Below are positions 44,199 to 52,698 of a DNA stretch of 64,000 nt, piece by piece (the first letter of the stretch is position 1; every line of letters begins with the position of its first letter). The stretch comes from Acidobacteria bacterium SCN 69-37. Its GTDB lineage: Bacteria > Acidobacteriota > Vicinamibacteria > Vicinamibacterales > SCN-69-37. The notes under the pieces were generated by a model, which saw nothing but the letters and a program-made list of their open reading frames with translations, did not search any database and was not told the DNA's origin. A program made the position numbers and the translations under genes. The stretch is from contig MEDJ01000023.1 in the NCBI GenBank assembly GCA_001724025.1, forward strand, positions 62,001 to 126,000, written 5' to 3'.

Positions 44199-45404
44199 TC
44201 AGGCGGGGGCGGACGTCGGCTGGTCCGGGTCGCGGCCGGCGGCGCGGTCCCAGTTCGCGCGCCCCAGCGCGGTCCCGTACACCGATCGAATCTGTTCGAG
44301 ATAGTGATCCCAGCTGTAGTGGCTGCGCACGATGTCCAGCGCCGCACGGCGGATACGTTCGGACCGATCCGGCGACGCCAGCAGGGCGGCGATGGCCTCG
44401 GCGTACGCCTCCGGCGCGTCGGGGGGAATCAGCAGGCCGGTCACGTCGTCTTCGATCACTTCCGCGATGCCCGGAATGGGCGCGCCGATCACGAGCGTCC
44501 CCGACGCCTGGGCTTCCAGCACCGACAGGGGCAGCCCCTCGTGGGTGGAGGGCAGCAGGAAGATATCGGCCGCGCGCAGCAGGTCCGGACCGTCATCACG
44601 GAATCCGAGCCAGCGGACGCAATCGGTCAGGCCGAGTTCGCTCGTGGCCTGGTGCAGGGTGGCAGCGAACGCGCCCGCGCCCCCGCGATCTTCGCCGGCA
44701 AACCAGGCATCGACGTCCACGCCGCGATCGCGCAGGTGACGCAGCGCCCGCAGGACGGTGAGCTGGCCCTTGTGCGGCGCGAGGTTCGCGAGCATCACGA
44801 GCAGCGGCCGATCGGGGGCTGCGCCCACCAGCTGCCTGGCCGCCGCGCGATCGCCGGGATGAAAGCGTCGCAGGTCGACGGCGTTCTGGACCGCAACGAC
44901 AGGCACGTCGCTGGCCGCCGGCGGCCGGGAGGCCTCCACGAGCGACCGGATGTGGCGCGAGCACGTGATCACCGCTGCCGGGCGATGGCGCAGCGCCCAC
45001 CGGACCTCGTCGGCCGTCGGGTCGATCTGGAAGTGCACGATCATCGGCGCGCCGGCGAACCGGAGGGCCGGGCTCAGCAGCCCGTAGATCGTCGGGTTGT
45101 GCACGTGGACCAGGTGGGGACGCGAGAGTCGGACGTGCGCACCGGCGGCACCCGCGGCCAGGGCCTGGCTGACGCCGCCGGATTTCAGCGCGTCGAGCCG
45201 GTACCGGTACCACGAGATCGCTTCGCGATCCAGCTGTGCGGTGGCCGGACCGGGACCGGGAACCCAGACGTGTGACTGGTGACCGAGGTCGCGAACGTGT
45301 GCAGCCAGGTTCAGACCGACCAATCCCGCCCCACCGATGAGGTGCGAGGCGAGAACCTGATGGATCCGGAGCGGAGGATCGGGTGCGGGGATGGACGGGG
45401 GCAT
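44199..45404 (-). CDS. Glycosyltransferase, GT4
   Basis: 401 residues from ATG 45404 (MPPSIPAPDPPLRIHQVLAS). The open frame continues upstream into the divergent MFS gene but is not supported there. Motifs are HLIGGAGLVGLNLAAH (acceptor loop), VHVHNPTIYGLL, VQNAVDLRRFHPGD, LVMLANLAPHKGQLTVLRA, VRWLGFRDDGPDLLRAADIFLLPS and HEGLPLSVLEAQASGTLVIG. It is an isolated minus-strand gene between two plus-strand runs. Donor and acceptor are unknown. Confidence 0.9.
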   Translation of the reverse strand: MPPSIPAPDPPLRIHQVLASHLIGGAGLVGLNLAAHVRDLGHQSHVWVPGPGPATAQLDREAISWYRYRLDALKSGGVSQALAAGAAGAHVRLSRPHLVHVHNPTIYGLLSPALRFAGAPMIVHFQIDPTADEVRWALRHRPAAVITCSRHIRSLVEASRPPAASDVPVVAVQNAVDLRRFHPGDRAAARQLVGAAPDRPLLVMLANLAPHKGQLTVLRALRHLRDRGVDVDAWFAGEDRGGAGAFAATLHQATSELGLTDCVRWLGFRDDGPDLLRAADIFLLPSTHEGLPLSVLEAQASGTLVIGAPIPGIAEVIEDDVTGLLIPPDAPEAYAEAIAALLASPDRSERIRRAALDIVRSHYSWDHYLEQIRSVYGTALGRANWDRAAGRDPDQPTSAPA

Positions 45405-45438
45405 CGTGCGGGTGCTTTGTCGGTATGATGGCACAAGC

Positions 45439-46680
45439 GTGTATCCCTCGGTACGCGATTCTCCCGTCGCGCCTCGACCGGGACGATGGTCGGGCGTGGC
45501 CCGCAACGTCATCCTCCTCGGTCTCACGAGCCTCTTCACGGACATCTCCGCCGAGATGCTCACGGCGGTTCTGCCGCTCTATCTCGCCCTCGAATTGCAC
45601 ATGACGCCGCTGCAGATCGGGCTGATCGACGGCCTGTACCAGGCAGCCAGCGCCGTGGTGCGCGTGGCGGCCGGCATGGTGGCCGACGCGCGGCGACGCT
45701 ACAAGACCGTGGCCGTGGTCGGCTACGCGCTGTCGGCCGTGTGCCGGGCGGGCCTGATCGTGGCCGGCGGATCGCTGGCGGGCATCACCTCGCTGCTGAT
45801 GATCGATCGTGTCGGCAAGGGGATCAGGACCGCGCCGCGTGATGCGCTGATCACGCTCAGCAGCCCGCCGGCCCAGCTCGGCGCGGCATTCGGGGCGCAT
45901 CGCGCCCTCGACACGATCGGCGCGGTGCTCGGCCCCGTCTTCGCGTTCGGCCTGCTCGCGATGGCCTCGTCGGCGTACGACGCCGTGTTCGTGGTCAGCC
46001 TGGCGTTTGCGATCGTCGGCCTGGCGATTGTGACGCTGTTCGTGCGGAACCAGGTGCCGCTGACACCGCCGGACGCCACGGCACGCCGCGCCGGCCTGCG
46101 CGAGATCGGGCGCCATCGCGGCTTCGTGGCCGTGCTGGGGGCGGGCGTCGGCCTGAGTGTGATGACGTCGACCGACGCGCTGATCTACCTGATGCTGCAG
46201 CGATCGGGCGCTGTCGAACCGTCGATCTTCCCGCTGTTCTTCGTCGGCACTGCGCTCGTCTATCTCGTCCTCGCCCTGCCGCTCGGCCGGCTCGCGGATC
46301 GGGTGGGCCGTCACGTGACGTTCGTGGCCGGACATCTCGCTGTCATGGCCATCTATCTCACCCTTGTCGTCAGCCCGGTGCTGCCGCGCGCGGGCGTCGT
46401 GGCGTGCGTGGCGCTGCTCGGCGTCTACTACGCGGCCACCGACGGCGTGCTGGCCGCGCTGGCCGCGGCGGCCCTGCCCGAGGCGCAGGTCACGACAGGA
46501 CTGGCCATCGTCAGCACGGCGGTGGCGCTGTCGCGGCTGGCGGCCGCGGCGCTGTTCGGCGCGCTGTGGAACGCCGCGGGCATTCGCACGGCGCTCGCGA
46601 TCGGCGCCGTCGGTCTCGGGATCGCGGTGAGCGGGGCGATCTGGTGGCTGCGGCCCGGACGACGATCGGCGGCATCATGA
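45439..46680 (+). CDS. MFS transporter
   Basis: About 413 residues from GTG 45439; the ATG at 45391 would overlap the divergent gene start, and GTG 45496 is also possible. Twelve membrane helices can be traced, with the MFS loop 2-3 signature degenerate as GMVADARRRYKTVAVVG and the loop 8-9 equivalent GRLADRVGRHVTFVAG. IDRVGKGIRTAPRDALI, a segment of a bacterial MFS subgroup of unknown substrate, is clear. TATGAT at 45424-45429 just upstream of GTG 45439 could be a -10 box, which would make the message nearly leaderless. It is not a Wzx flippase by sequence. It overlaps the next gene by ATGA. Confidence 0.82.
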   Translation: MYPSVRDSPVAPRPGRWSGVARNVILLGLTSLFTDISAEMLTAVLPLYLALELHMTPLQIGLIDGLYQAASAVVRVAAGMVADARRRYKTVAVVGYALSAVCRAGLIVAGGSLAGITSLLMIDRVGKGIRTAPRDALITLSSPPAQLGAAFGAHRALDTIGAVLGPVFAFGLLAMASSAYDAVFVVSLAFAIVGLAIVTLFVRNQVPLTPPDATARRAGLREIGRHRGFVAVLGAGVGLSVMTSTDALIYLMLQRSGAVEPSIFPLFFVGTALVYLVLALPLGRLADRVGRHVTFVAGHLAVMAIYLTLVVSPVLPRAGVVACVALLGVYYAATDGVLAALAAAALPEAQVTTGLAIVSTAVALSRLAAAALFGALWNAAGIRTALAIGAVGLGIAVSGAIWWLRPGRRSAAS

Positions 46681-48785
46681 GTCGAGTCGTGCGCACCGGC
46701 GTGATGCTGGCCGCCGGCCTGATCGGCGGGCTCGCGGCAGCCGTGCTGGTGCCGTCGCCCATCCGCTGGCGCGCGCAGGTCGTCGCGCTCACGCTGGCCG
46801 GCCGGATTCCCGATCTGCCCTTGAGCGAACTACCCGCGATCGTGACGCCGGGCGCGCCCGTGTGGGCTGAGGCGCTCGCCACCTCCCGCAATCCGAACCG
46901 GACGCTCGTGGCGCCCGATGGCCCGACCGATCTGGCGGCCGGACGCGGGATATTCGAGGCGCACTGCGCCTCGTGTCACGGGGCCGATGGTCGCGCGCCT
47001 GCCGGTGGCGACCTGACGTCCGGGCAGTTCCGCAATGGCGCCGGCGACTGGGCCGTGTACCGGACGGTCCGCGCGGGCATCGCGGGCACGCCGATGGGGC
47101 CGAGCGGGCTCGATCCCGCATCGGCCTGGCGCGTGACGGGGTACGTGCGTCACCTCGCGGCCGAGGCCAACCCGTACCGGGCGGATGCCGATCCGACGGC
47201 CGCGCGTCCGTCGGTCGACGTCCACGACGTGACGTTCACGGATCTGCGCCAGGCCCGGGCGTCAGGCGAGTGGCTCACGTTCAGCGGCACGTACGACGGC
47301 CAGCGCCACAGTGCGCTCACCACGATCGATCGGACGACGGCCGAACGCCTGCGCCTGGCGTGGATGGTGCAGCTGCCGGGTGGCGACGAGCCCCTGGCCG
47401 TCACGCCGCTGGTCGTGGGCGGCACGATGTTCGTGAACCTGCCACTCGGCGACGTCTACGCGATTGACGTCCTGTCGGGCGACGTCCTGTGGCGGACGAT
47501 GCGCACCGACGCGCCGGCGCTGACTGCGACGGCTGTCGAGGGCCGCATCAACCAGGGCATGGCGGTTCTGGGCGACACGCTGTTCGTCACCACCCTGGAC
47601 GCGCACCTGATCGCGCTCGACATCCGGACGGGCGCGCGGCGGTGGACGGTGTCTGTCGCAGAGGCCCAGGGCGGTTCGGGCTATGCGATCGTCGGAGCCC
47701 CGCTGGCCGTCGACGGCCGCATCGTGGTGGGGGTCGCTGGCGGCGATCGCGGCATCCGCGGTTTCCTGGCGGCGTATGCGCCCGACGACGGCCGGCGGCT
47801 GTGGCGGTTCGAGACGATTCCGGCCGACGGCGAGGACGGGCACGACACGTGGGGGACCACCGACGGCTGGCGGCGTGGCGGCGGGCTCACCCCGATCACG
47901 GGTAGCTACGATCCCGAGACGGGCCTGATCTACTGGGGCGTGGGCAATCCCTCGCCGGCGTTCAACGGCGACGCCCGGCCCGGTGACAACCTCTATACGT
48001 CATCGCTCGTGGCGATTGACGCGGCAAGCGGTCAGTTGCGGTGGCACTATCAGTTCGTCCCGCACGACGAGTGGGAGTATGGCGTCACCCACGTGCCGGT
48101 CCTGTCGACAGACGTATCGCCGGGTGGCCAGTCGTCGCGGCTGGTGCAGTTGGCGAGTCGCAACGGCTTCTTCTATACGTTGAACCGCGATACGGGTGCG
48201 TTCCTGCGCGCGACGCCATTCGCGCGGCAGACGTGGAACGACGGGTTCGATGCCGTGGGACGTCCCCGCATCAGGCCGCGCGCGCGCCCGGTGTCCGGTG
48301 GCACGTTCACCACGCCCGGCCATGCCGGCGCGACGTCCTGGTGGCCGCCGTCGTACGACGCGTCGACAGGAACGTTCTTCGTCCTGACGCGCGACGGCTA
48401 TGCGAACACCTTCTACAAGGATCGCCGACTGACGTGGCCCGACGGAGCATTCTGGGGCGGTCGCGCGGCCGGCGTTCCGGGCGTGGCGATTGTCACGGAG
48501 GTCCGCGCGATCGACGCGGCGACGGGGGATCTCCGCTGGCGCTATCGCTTTCCCGGGACCGTGGTCGGAAGTGCTGGCGGCCTGTTGTCGACGGCGGGCG
48601 GCATCGTCTTCGCCGGTGAGAAGGCACGGTTCGTGGCGCTGGACGCGCGGTCAGGCCACGAACTGTGGAACTTCCATACAGGAGGGATCGTCGTGGCCGC
48701 ACCCGTGACCTATGCGCGGGAGGCGCGGCAGTTCGTCACGATCGTGGCGGGACGCGCGGTACTCACTTTTTCACTGACGCCCTGA
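46677..48785 (+). CDS. Membrane-anchored cytochrome c / PQQ-dependent dehydrogenase-like protein
   Basis: 702 residues. An N-terminal signal anchor (VMLAAGLIGGLAAAVLVPSP) is followed by a cytochrome c domain with haem motif CASCH (C97, C100, H101) and axial Met in AGTPMGPSG. From about 200 an eight-bladed quinoprotein dehydrogenase propeller follows, with TPLVVGGTMFVNLP, VYAIDVLSGDVLWR, the PQQ-domain core YWGVGNPSPAFNGDARPGDNLYTSSLVAID and YQFVPHDEWEYG. The haem domain is N-terminal, whereas many quinohaem alcohol dehydrogenases have it C-terminal. It should oxidise an alcohol or sugar in the periplasm. Its place in an EPS locus and next to an MFS carrier is unexplained. Confidence 0.87.
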   Translation: MSRVVRTGVMLAAGLIGGLAAAVLVPSPIRWRAQVVALTLAGRIPDLPLSELPAIVTPGAPVWAEALATSRNPNRTLVAPDGPTDLAAGRGIFEAHCASCHGADGRAPAGGDLTSGQFRNGAGDWAVYRTVRAGIAGTPMGPSGLDPASAWRVTGYVRHLAAEANPYRADADPTAARPSVDVHDVTFTDLRQARASGEWLTFSGTYDGQRHSALTTIDRTTAERLRLAWMVQLPGGDEPLAVTPLVVGGTMFVNLPLGDVYAIDVLSGDVLWRTMRTDAPALTATAVEGRINQGMAVLGDTLFVTTLDAHLIALDIRTGARRWTVSVAEAQGGSGYAIVGAPLAVDGRIVVGVAGGDRGIRGFLAAYAPDDGRRLWRFETIPADGEDGHDTWGTTDGWRRGGGLTPITGSYDPETGLIYWGVGNPSPAFNGDARPGDNLYTSSLVAIDAASGQLRWHYQFVPHDEWEYGVTHVPVLSTDVSPGGQSSRLVQLASRNGFFYTLNRDTGAFLRATPFARQTWNDGFDAVGRPRIRPRARPVSGGTFTTPGHAGATSWWPPSYDASTGTFFVLTRDGYANTFYKDRRLTWPDGAFWGGRAAGVPGVAIVTEVRAIDAATGDLRWRYRFPGTVVGSAGGLLSTAGGIVFAGEKARFVALDARSGHELWNFHTGGIVVAAPVTYAREARQFVTIVAGRAVLTFSLTP

Positions 48786-48831
48786 CGGGCAGGATGTGCG
48801 GGTATCATGTGTCGAGGCGAACCTCGACACG

Positions 48832-50430
48832 ATGACTGCGGACGATCCACGCGACTCCCGGGCGTCATGGCGGACATTTCACGGTGTCCTGGCGATTGCC
48901 GCGGAACTCGCGGCCGACCGCCACGTCGACAGTGCCGCCATCGCGCTGCAGATTGCCGCGGAATTCGCTTCGCACAATCATCCGGGCACGCTCGCCAGTC
49001 CGCAGGCCGAGCGGCTCGTCGCCGAACTCGGCCGTCAACTGCCCGGCACGGGCCTGCGCCAGCGCGCGCGCGTGCGTCCACCCGAGTCGATCCTGCACGT
49101 CATGACACGCGCCAGTGCGATCGGCGGCACGACGCGGACGGTCGCCAACTGGATCCGCCAGGATCGGCACCGTCGGCATACAGTCGCGCTGACATCGCAG
49201 CGGACGCAGCCCGTTCCGGACTGGTTCTCGGACGCCGTCCGGGCCAGTGGCGGGACGATCCACATCCTCGATGCCGAGTCGACACGGTTGACGGCCAGGG
49301 CCACGCGCCTGCGCGCGGCGATCGCGGCGAGCGACTTCGTCGATCTGATTCCGATCCCGTTCGACATCGTGCCGTTGCTGGCCGTGGCCGGGCTCGCCGA
49401 TCGTCCACCCGTCGTCCTCGTCGATCACTGCGATCACATGTTCTGGCTCGGCGGCGGTCTTGTCGATGCCGTGGCACACATGCGGCAGGCGGGGACCGAA
49501 CTGGGGCGACGTCGCCGGGGGATCCCCGCAGAACGGCAGGTCATGCTGCCGGTGCCCATCGAGCCGCGGCAGCGGACGCTCGACAGGGTCGCGGCCAAGG
49601 CGGCCCTGGGCATTCCCGCCGACGCGATCCTCATGCTGACGGTTGCCAGGGGCGGCAAGTACCGGCCGATCCAGGAGCCGGGGTTCTTCGACCTGATCGA
49701 TCGGATCCTGCACCGGCATCCGCAGGCGCGGCTGCTCGCGGTCGGACCGCAGGCGAGCGATCCGTGGATCCACCTCGGACCGGAGACGCGGGCGCGCGTG
49801 GCAACCCTCGGCGAGGTCCCCGCCACGCCGACGATGTTCGAGGCAGCCGACATCTACCTGGATTCCTTTCCCTTCGCCTCGAATACGTCGCTGATGGAAG
49901 CAGGCCTCGCCGGTGTGCCGCTGGTCTGTTGCTGCCGGTTCCCGGCCGAGGCCGACGTGATGCACCCCGGCGCACCGGGACTCGATGGCACGGTCGTGCG
50001 GACGACCGGGGCGGACGCGTATGTCGACGAGGTGTCGGCATTGATCGTCGACGACACGCATCGCCGGGCCGTCGCGGCCCGGATCGAGACGTCCCTGACG
50101 GCCGCGCATTGCGGCGAGGGGTGGCAGGGATATCTCGAGGCGATGTACGCTGCTGTGCGGCCGGGGGCGTCGGCCATCACCTGCGCCGTACCCGACGCCG
50201 ACCATGATTCGCCGCTGACGGTGGCCCTGCGGGAACTCGGTCTGGGATTCAGCCTGGCCGGTATCGTCGAGCGGCACCTGGCCGAACAACCGGCCGCGAT
50301 TCGGGTCCCGGTGCTGCGGCGCCTGCGGCGGCTCGACGCGTCCTGTTCGAGGAGCCTGTTCCTGCCGTCGTCGATGCGGTCGCTGGTGCGGCAGCGGACG
50401 CCGGTCGAGGTGAGAGCGAGACGAGGATGA
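48832..50430 (+). CDS. Glycosyltransferase-like protein with GT-B donor domain
   Basis: 532 residues from ATG 48832; GTG 48796 would add 12 residues. The N-terminal 90 residues are helical. Then SILHVMTRASAIGGTTRTVANWI, a GT-B acceptor-side loop, and LVDHCDHMFWLGGGL appear. The C-terminal donor domain has ILMLTVARGGKYRPI, ARLLAVGPQ, VATLGEVPATPTMFEAADIYLDSFPF and NTSLMEAGLAGVPLV, which recalls SPINDLY/O-GlcNAc-type and GT4 enzymes. About 100 further residues have no assigned role. The sugar is unknown. The gene lies between the quinoprotein and the ABC ATPase. Confidence 0.75.
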   Translation: MTADDPRDSRASWRTFHGVLAIAAELAADRHVDSAAIALQIAAEFASHNHPGTLASPQAERLVAELGRQLPGTGLRQRARVRPPESILHVMTRASAIGGTTRTVANWIRQDRHRRHTVALTSQRTQPVPDWFSDAVRASGGTIHILDAESTRLTARATRLRAAIAASDFVDLIPIPFDIVPLLAVAGLADRPPVVLVDHCDHMFWLGGGLVDAVAHMRQAGTELGRRRRGIPAERQVMLPVPIEPRQRTLDRVAAKAALGIPADAILMLTVARGGKYRPIQEPGFFDLIDRILHRHPQARLLAVGPQASDPWIHLGPETRARVATLGEVPATPTMFEAADIYLDSFPFASNTSLMEAGLAGVPLVCCCRFPAEADVMHPGAPGLDGTVVRTTGADAYVDEVSALIVDDTHRRAVAARIETSLTAAHCGEGWQGYLEAMYAAVRPGASAITCAVPDADHDSPLTVALRELGLGFSLAGIVERHLAEQPAAIRVPVLRRLRRLDASCSRSLFLPSSMRSLVRQRTPVEVRARRG

Positions 50431-50437
50431 ACGCACT

Positions 50438-51652
50438 ATGAGTGAGCGGCAAGTTCCGCCGATCCGGTTCGAGGACGTCTGGAAGAAGTTCCGGCTCGGC
50501 GAACGTCACGACAGCCTGCGGGATCTCATTCCCGGCACCTTGAAGCGGTTGACGGGACGACAGGACGCCGACAATCCCGAGGTGTTGACGGCCCGGGAGT
50601 TCTGGGCCGTCAAGGGCGTGTCCTTCTCCGTCGATCGTGGCGAGGCCCTGGGAATCATCGGGCCGAACGGGGCCGGCAAGTCCACGACGCTGAAGCTGCT
50701 CACGCGGATCCTGCGGCCCACCCGCGGTCGGGCCGAGGTGCGCGGCCGTGTCGGCGCGCTCATCGAGGTGGCCTCGGGGTTCCATCCGGATCTCACGGGG
50801 CGCGAAAACGTCTTCCTCCAGGGCGCGATCATGGGCATGCGCCGGCGTGAGATTCAGGCGAAATTCGATCAGATCGTCGAGTTTGCCGGCGTCGGGGAGT
50901 TTATCGAGACGCAGGTGAAGCGTTATTCGTCGGGGATGAACGCCCGGCTCGGGTTCGCGATTGCCGCACACCTCGACCCGGACGCGATGATCATCGACGA
51001 GGTCCTGAGCGTCGGTGACGCGGCCTTCCAGGACAAGTGCGTGAAGCACATGCGCGGCATGATCGACCGCGGGACACCCGTCGTCTTCGTGTCGCACAAC
51101 CTGCCGGCGGTCCTCGAGCTCTGCACGCGCGTCATCGTGATCAACCGCGGAACGGTCGCGTTCGACGGCAAGCCGGCCGCGGCCATCCAGTACTACAGGA
51201 ACGCCTCGCTCGGCTCCCAGGGCACGTCCGGTGCGGTTGGCGGCGTCCGGATCGCGAGCGTGAAGATCCTCGAGAACGGCGAGCCCTTCGACGGCGTCGT
51301 GTCGTCGTACGGCAGTGTGGCCATCCGGATCGCCTACGTGGCCGACGAGCCCGTGGCCAGGCCCCGCATTGCCGTCGACATCCATCGCGGCGACGGCCTG
51401 TACTGCTACGGCACCACGACCTACGACGACGACGTCGAGGAGACAGTGGCGGGGGAGCAGGTGATTGAACTGCGTCTCCCGAAGCTGGCCCTGCTGCCCG
51501 GCGCGTACGTGATGTCTGTCGGTCTGCACCGCCCCAAGGGTGGGGCGCCCTACGACGTGCACCAGTCGACCTACCCGCTCTCTGTCGAGTCCGACTGCCG
51601 CGATCGCGGCGTCGTCGCGATGGAAGCCGAATGGGCACGCGTCAGTCTCTGA
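50438..51652 (+). CDS. wzt: Polysaccharide ABC transporter ATP-binding protein (Wzt type)
   Basis: 404 residues. The nucleotide-binding domain has Walker A GPNGAGKST, signature YSSGMNARLGFA and Walker B MIIDEVLSVGDAAF, which is the subfamily that exports O-antigens, teichoic acids and capsules. Residues about 265-404 form an extra beta-sandwich (VRIASVKILENGEPFD, VMSVGLHRPKGGAPYDVH) like the Wzt carbohydrate-binding C-terminal domain, which reads the chain end. Its probable permease partner is encoded 10 kb away at 61840 on the other strand. It overlaps the next gene by 22 bases. Confidence 0.9.
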   Translation: MSERQVPPIRFEDVWKKFRLGERHDSLRDLIPGTLKRLTGRQDADNPEVLTAREFWAVKGVSFSVDRGEALGIIGPNGAGKSTTLKLLTRILRPTRGRAEVRGRVGALIEVASGFHPDLTGRENVFLQGAIMGMRRREIQAKFDQIVEFAGVGEFIETQVKRYSSGMNARLGFAIAAHLDPDAMIIDEVLSVGDAAFQDKCVKHMRGMIDRGTPVVFVSHNLPAVLELCTRVIVINRGTVAFDGKPAAAIQYYRNASLGSQGTSGAVGGVRIASVKILENGEPFDGVVSSYGSVAIRIAYVADEPVARPRIAVDIHRGDGLYCYGTTTYDDDVEETVAGEQVIELRLPKLALLPGAYVMSVGLHRPKGGAPYDVHQSTYPLSVESDCRDRGVVAMEAEWARVSL

Positions 51653-52698
51653 ACCCGGAGTCCGAGCCGGATCCGCCAGGACGCTGGCGGACGGTCCTCT
51701 TCGCGATCGTGGCACTGGCGTGTGCTGTCGTCATTGCCTGGTCTGTTTCCCGTGTCGTGCGGCAGGGCGCGACGCCGGCGTCGGCCGACCCGGCGGAGGC
51801 CCTCGACGGGAGCGGGCCGCCCGCCGGCGATGGTTCGGCCCGTCTCCTCTTTCTCCAGCAGGCCGGTGAGGCCGGGGACGGCCGCCTGGTCTGGGCCCCG
51901 CTCGATGCGCCGGCTGCGTCCGGCATTTCGACGCCCCTCACCTGCGAACGGGTGGACATGGCGGAAGGTGTCGGTGTCTGCCTCGCGCGCCGGCGGCGCT
52001 TCCCGGTCTCGTACGCGGCCGTGATCTTCGACGGTCGCTTCCAGGTTCGCGCGGAGCTGCCGCTGCCGGGCGTTCCGAGCCGGACGCAGGTCTCGCCGTC
52101 GGGCCGCTACGCCGGTGTGACGGTGTTCGTGTCCGGCCATTCCTACGCGGCCGGCAATTTTTCGACGCGGACGTCGATCATCGATCTCCAGGCCGGACGA
52201 TGGCTGGTCGAGGATCTCGAGACCCTGACGGTCCGGCAGGGTGCAGAATCCGTTCAGTCTGTCGATTTCAACTTCTGGGGTGTGACGTTTGCAGCCGACG
52301 ACCAGCGGTTCTTCGCGACGCTCGGGACCGGCGGGCGCACCTACCTGGTGCGCGGCGTGCCCGGCGGCCCCGTGCTCGAGATCGTGGCGGCCGACGTGGA
52401 GTGTCCGTCGCTGTCGCCGGACGGGCGGCGGGTGGCGTACAAGCATCGCACCGCCCAGTCGATGGGAGCGGCCTTCTGGCAGATATGGGTGTTGGATCTC
52501 GAGACGGGCGACAGGCATGCGCTGGCCGAACCGGGGAACGTCGACGATCAGGTCCAGTGGATCGACGACGCCACGGTCATGTACGCCATGCCGGGGGATC
52601 GGTCGGGTGTCATGGACACCTGGGCCGTGCCTGCCGATGGCAGCGGACAACCGACGCTGCTGCGCGCCGGCGCATACTCGGCCTTCGTGATGCGCTGA
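51631..52698 (+). CDS. Membrane-anchored TolB-like propeller protein
   Basis: 355 residues. One N-terminal membrane helix (TVLFAIVALACAVVIAWSV, about 20-38) is followed by an extracytoplasmic domain with propeller-type strands (TQVSPSGRYAGVTVFVS, CPSLSPDGRRVAYKHR, WQIWVLDLETGDRHAL, VQWIDDATVMYAMPG). The SPDGRRVAY blade motif is that of TolB/WD40-like sensors. The start overlaps the wzt gene in another frame, so translation is probably coupled. The function is unknown. Confidence 0.75.
   Translation: MGTRQSLNPESEPDPPGRWRTVLFAIVALACAVVIAWSVSRVVRQGATPASADPAEALDGSGPPAGDGSARLLFLQQAGEAGDGRLVWAPLDAPAASGISTPLTCERVDMAEGVGVCLARRRRFPVSYAAVIFDGRFQVRAELPLPGVPSRTQVSPSGRYAGVTVFVSGHSYAAGNFSTRTSIIDLQAGRWLVEDLETLTVRQGAESVQSVDFNFWGVTFAADDQRFFATLGTGGRTYLVRGVPGGPVLEIVAADVECPSLSPDGRRVAYKHRTAQSMGAAFWQIWVLDLETGDRHALAEPGNVDDQVQWIDDATVMYAMPGDRSGVMDTWAVPADGSGQPTLLRAGAYSAFVMR

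Noticed and set aside
45391-45438. ATG 45391 as the MFS start
   Set aside because: It would overlap the start of the divergent glycosyltransferase and adds residues without membrane or family character.
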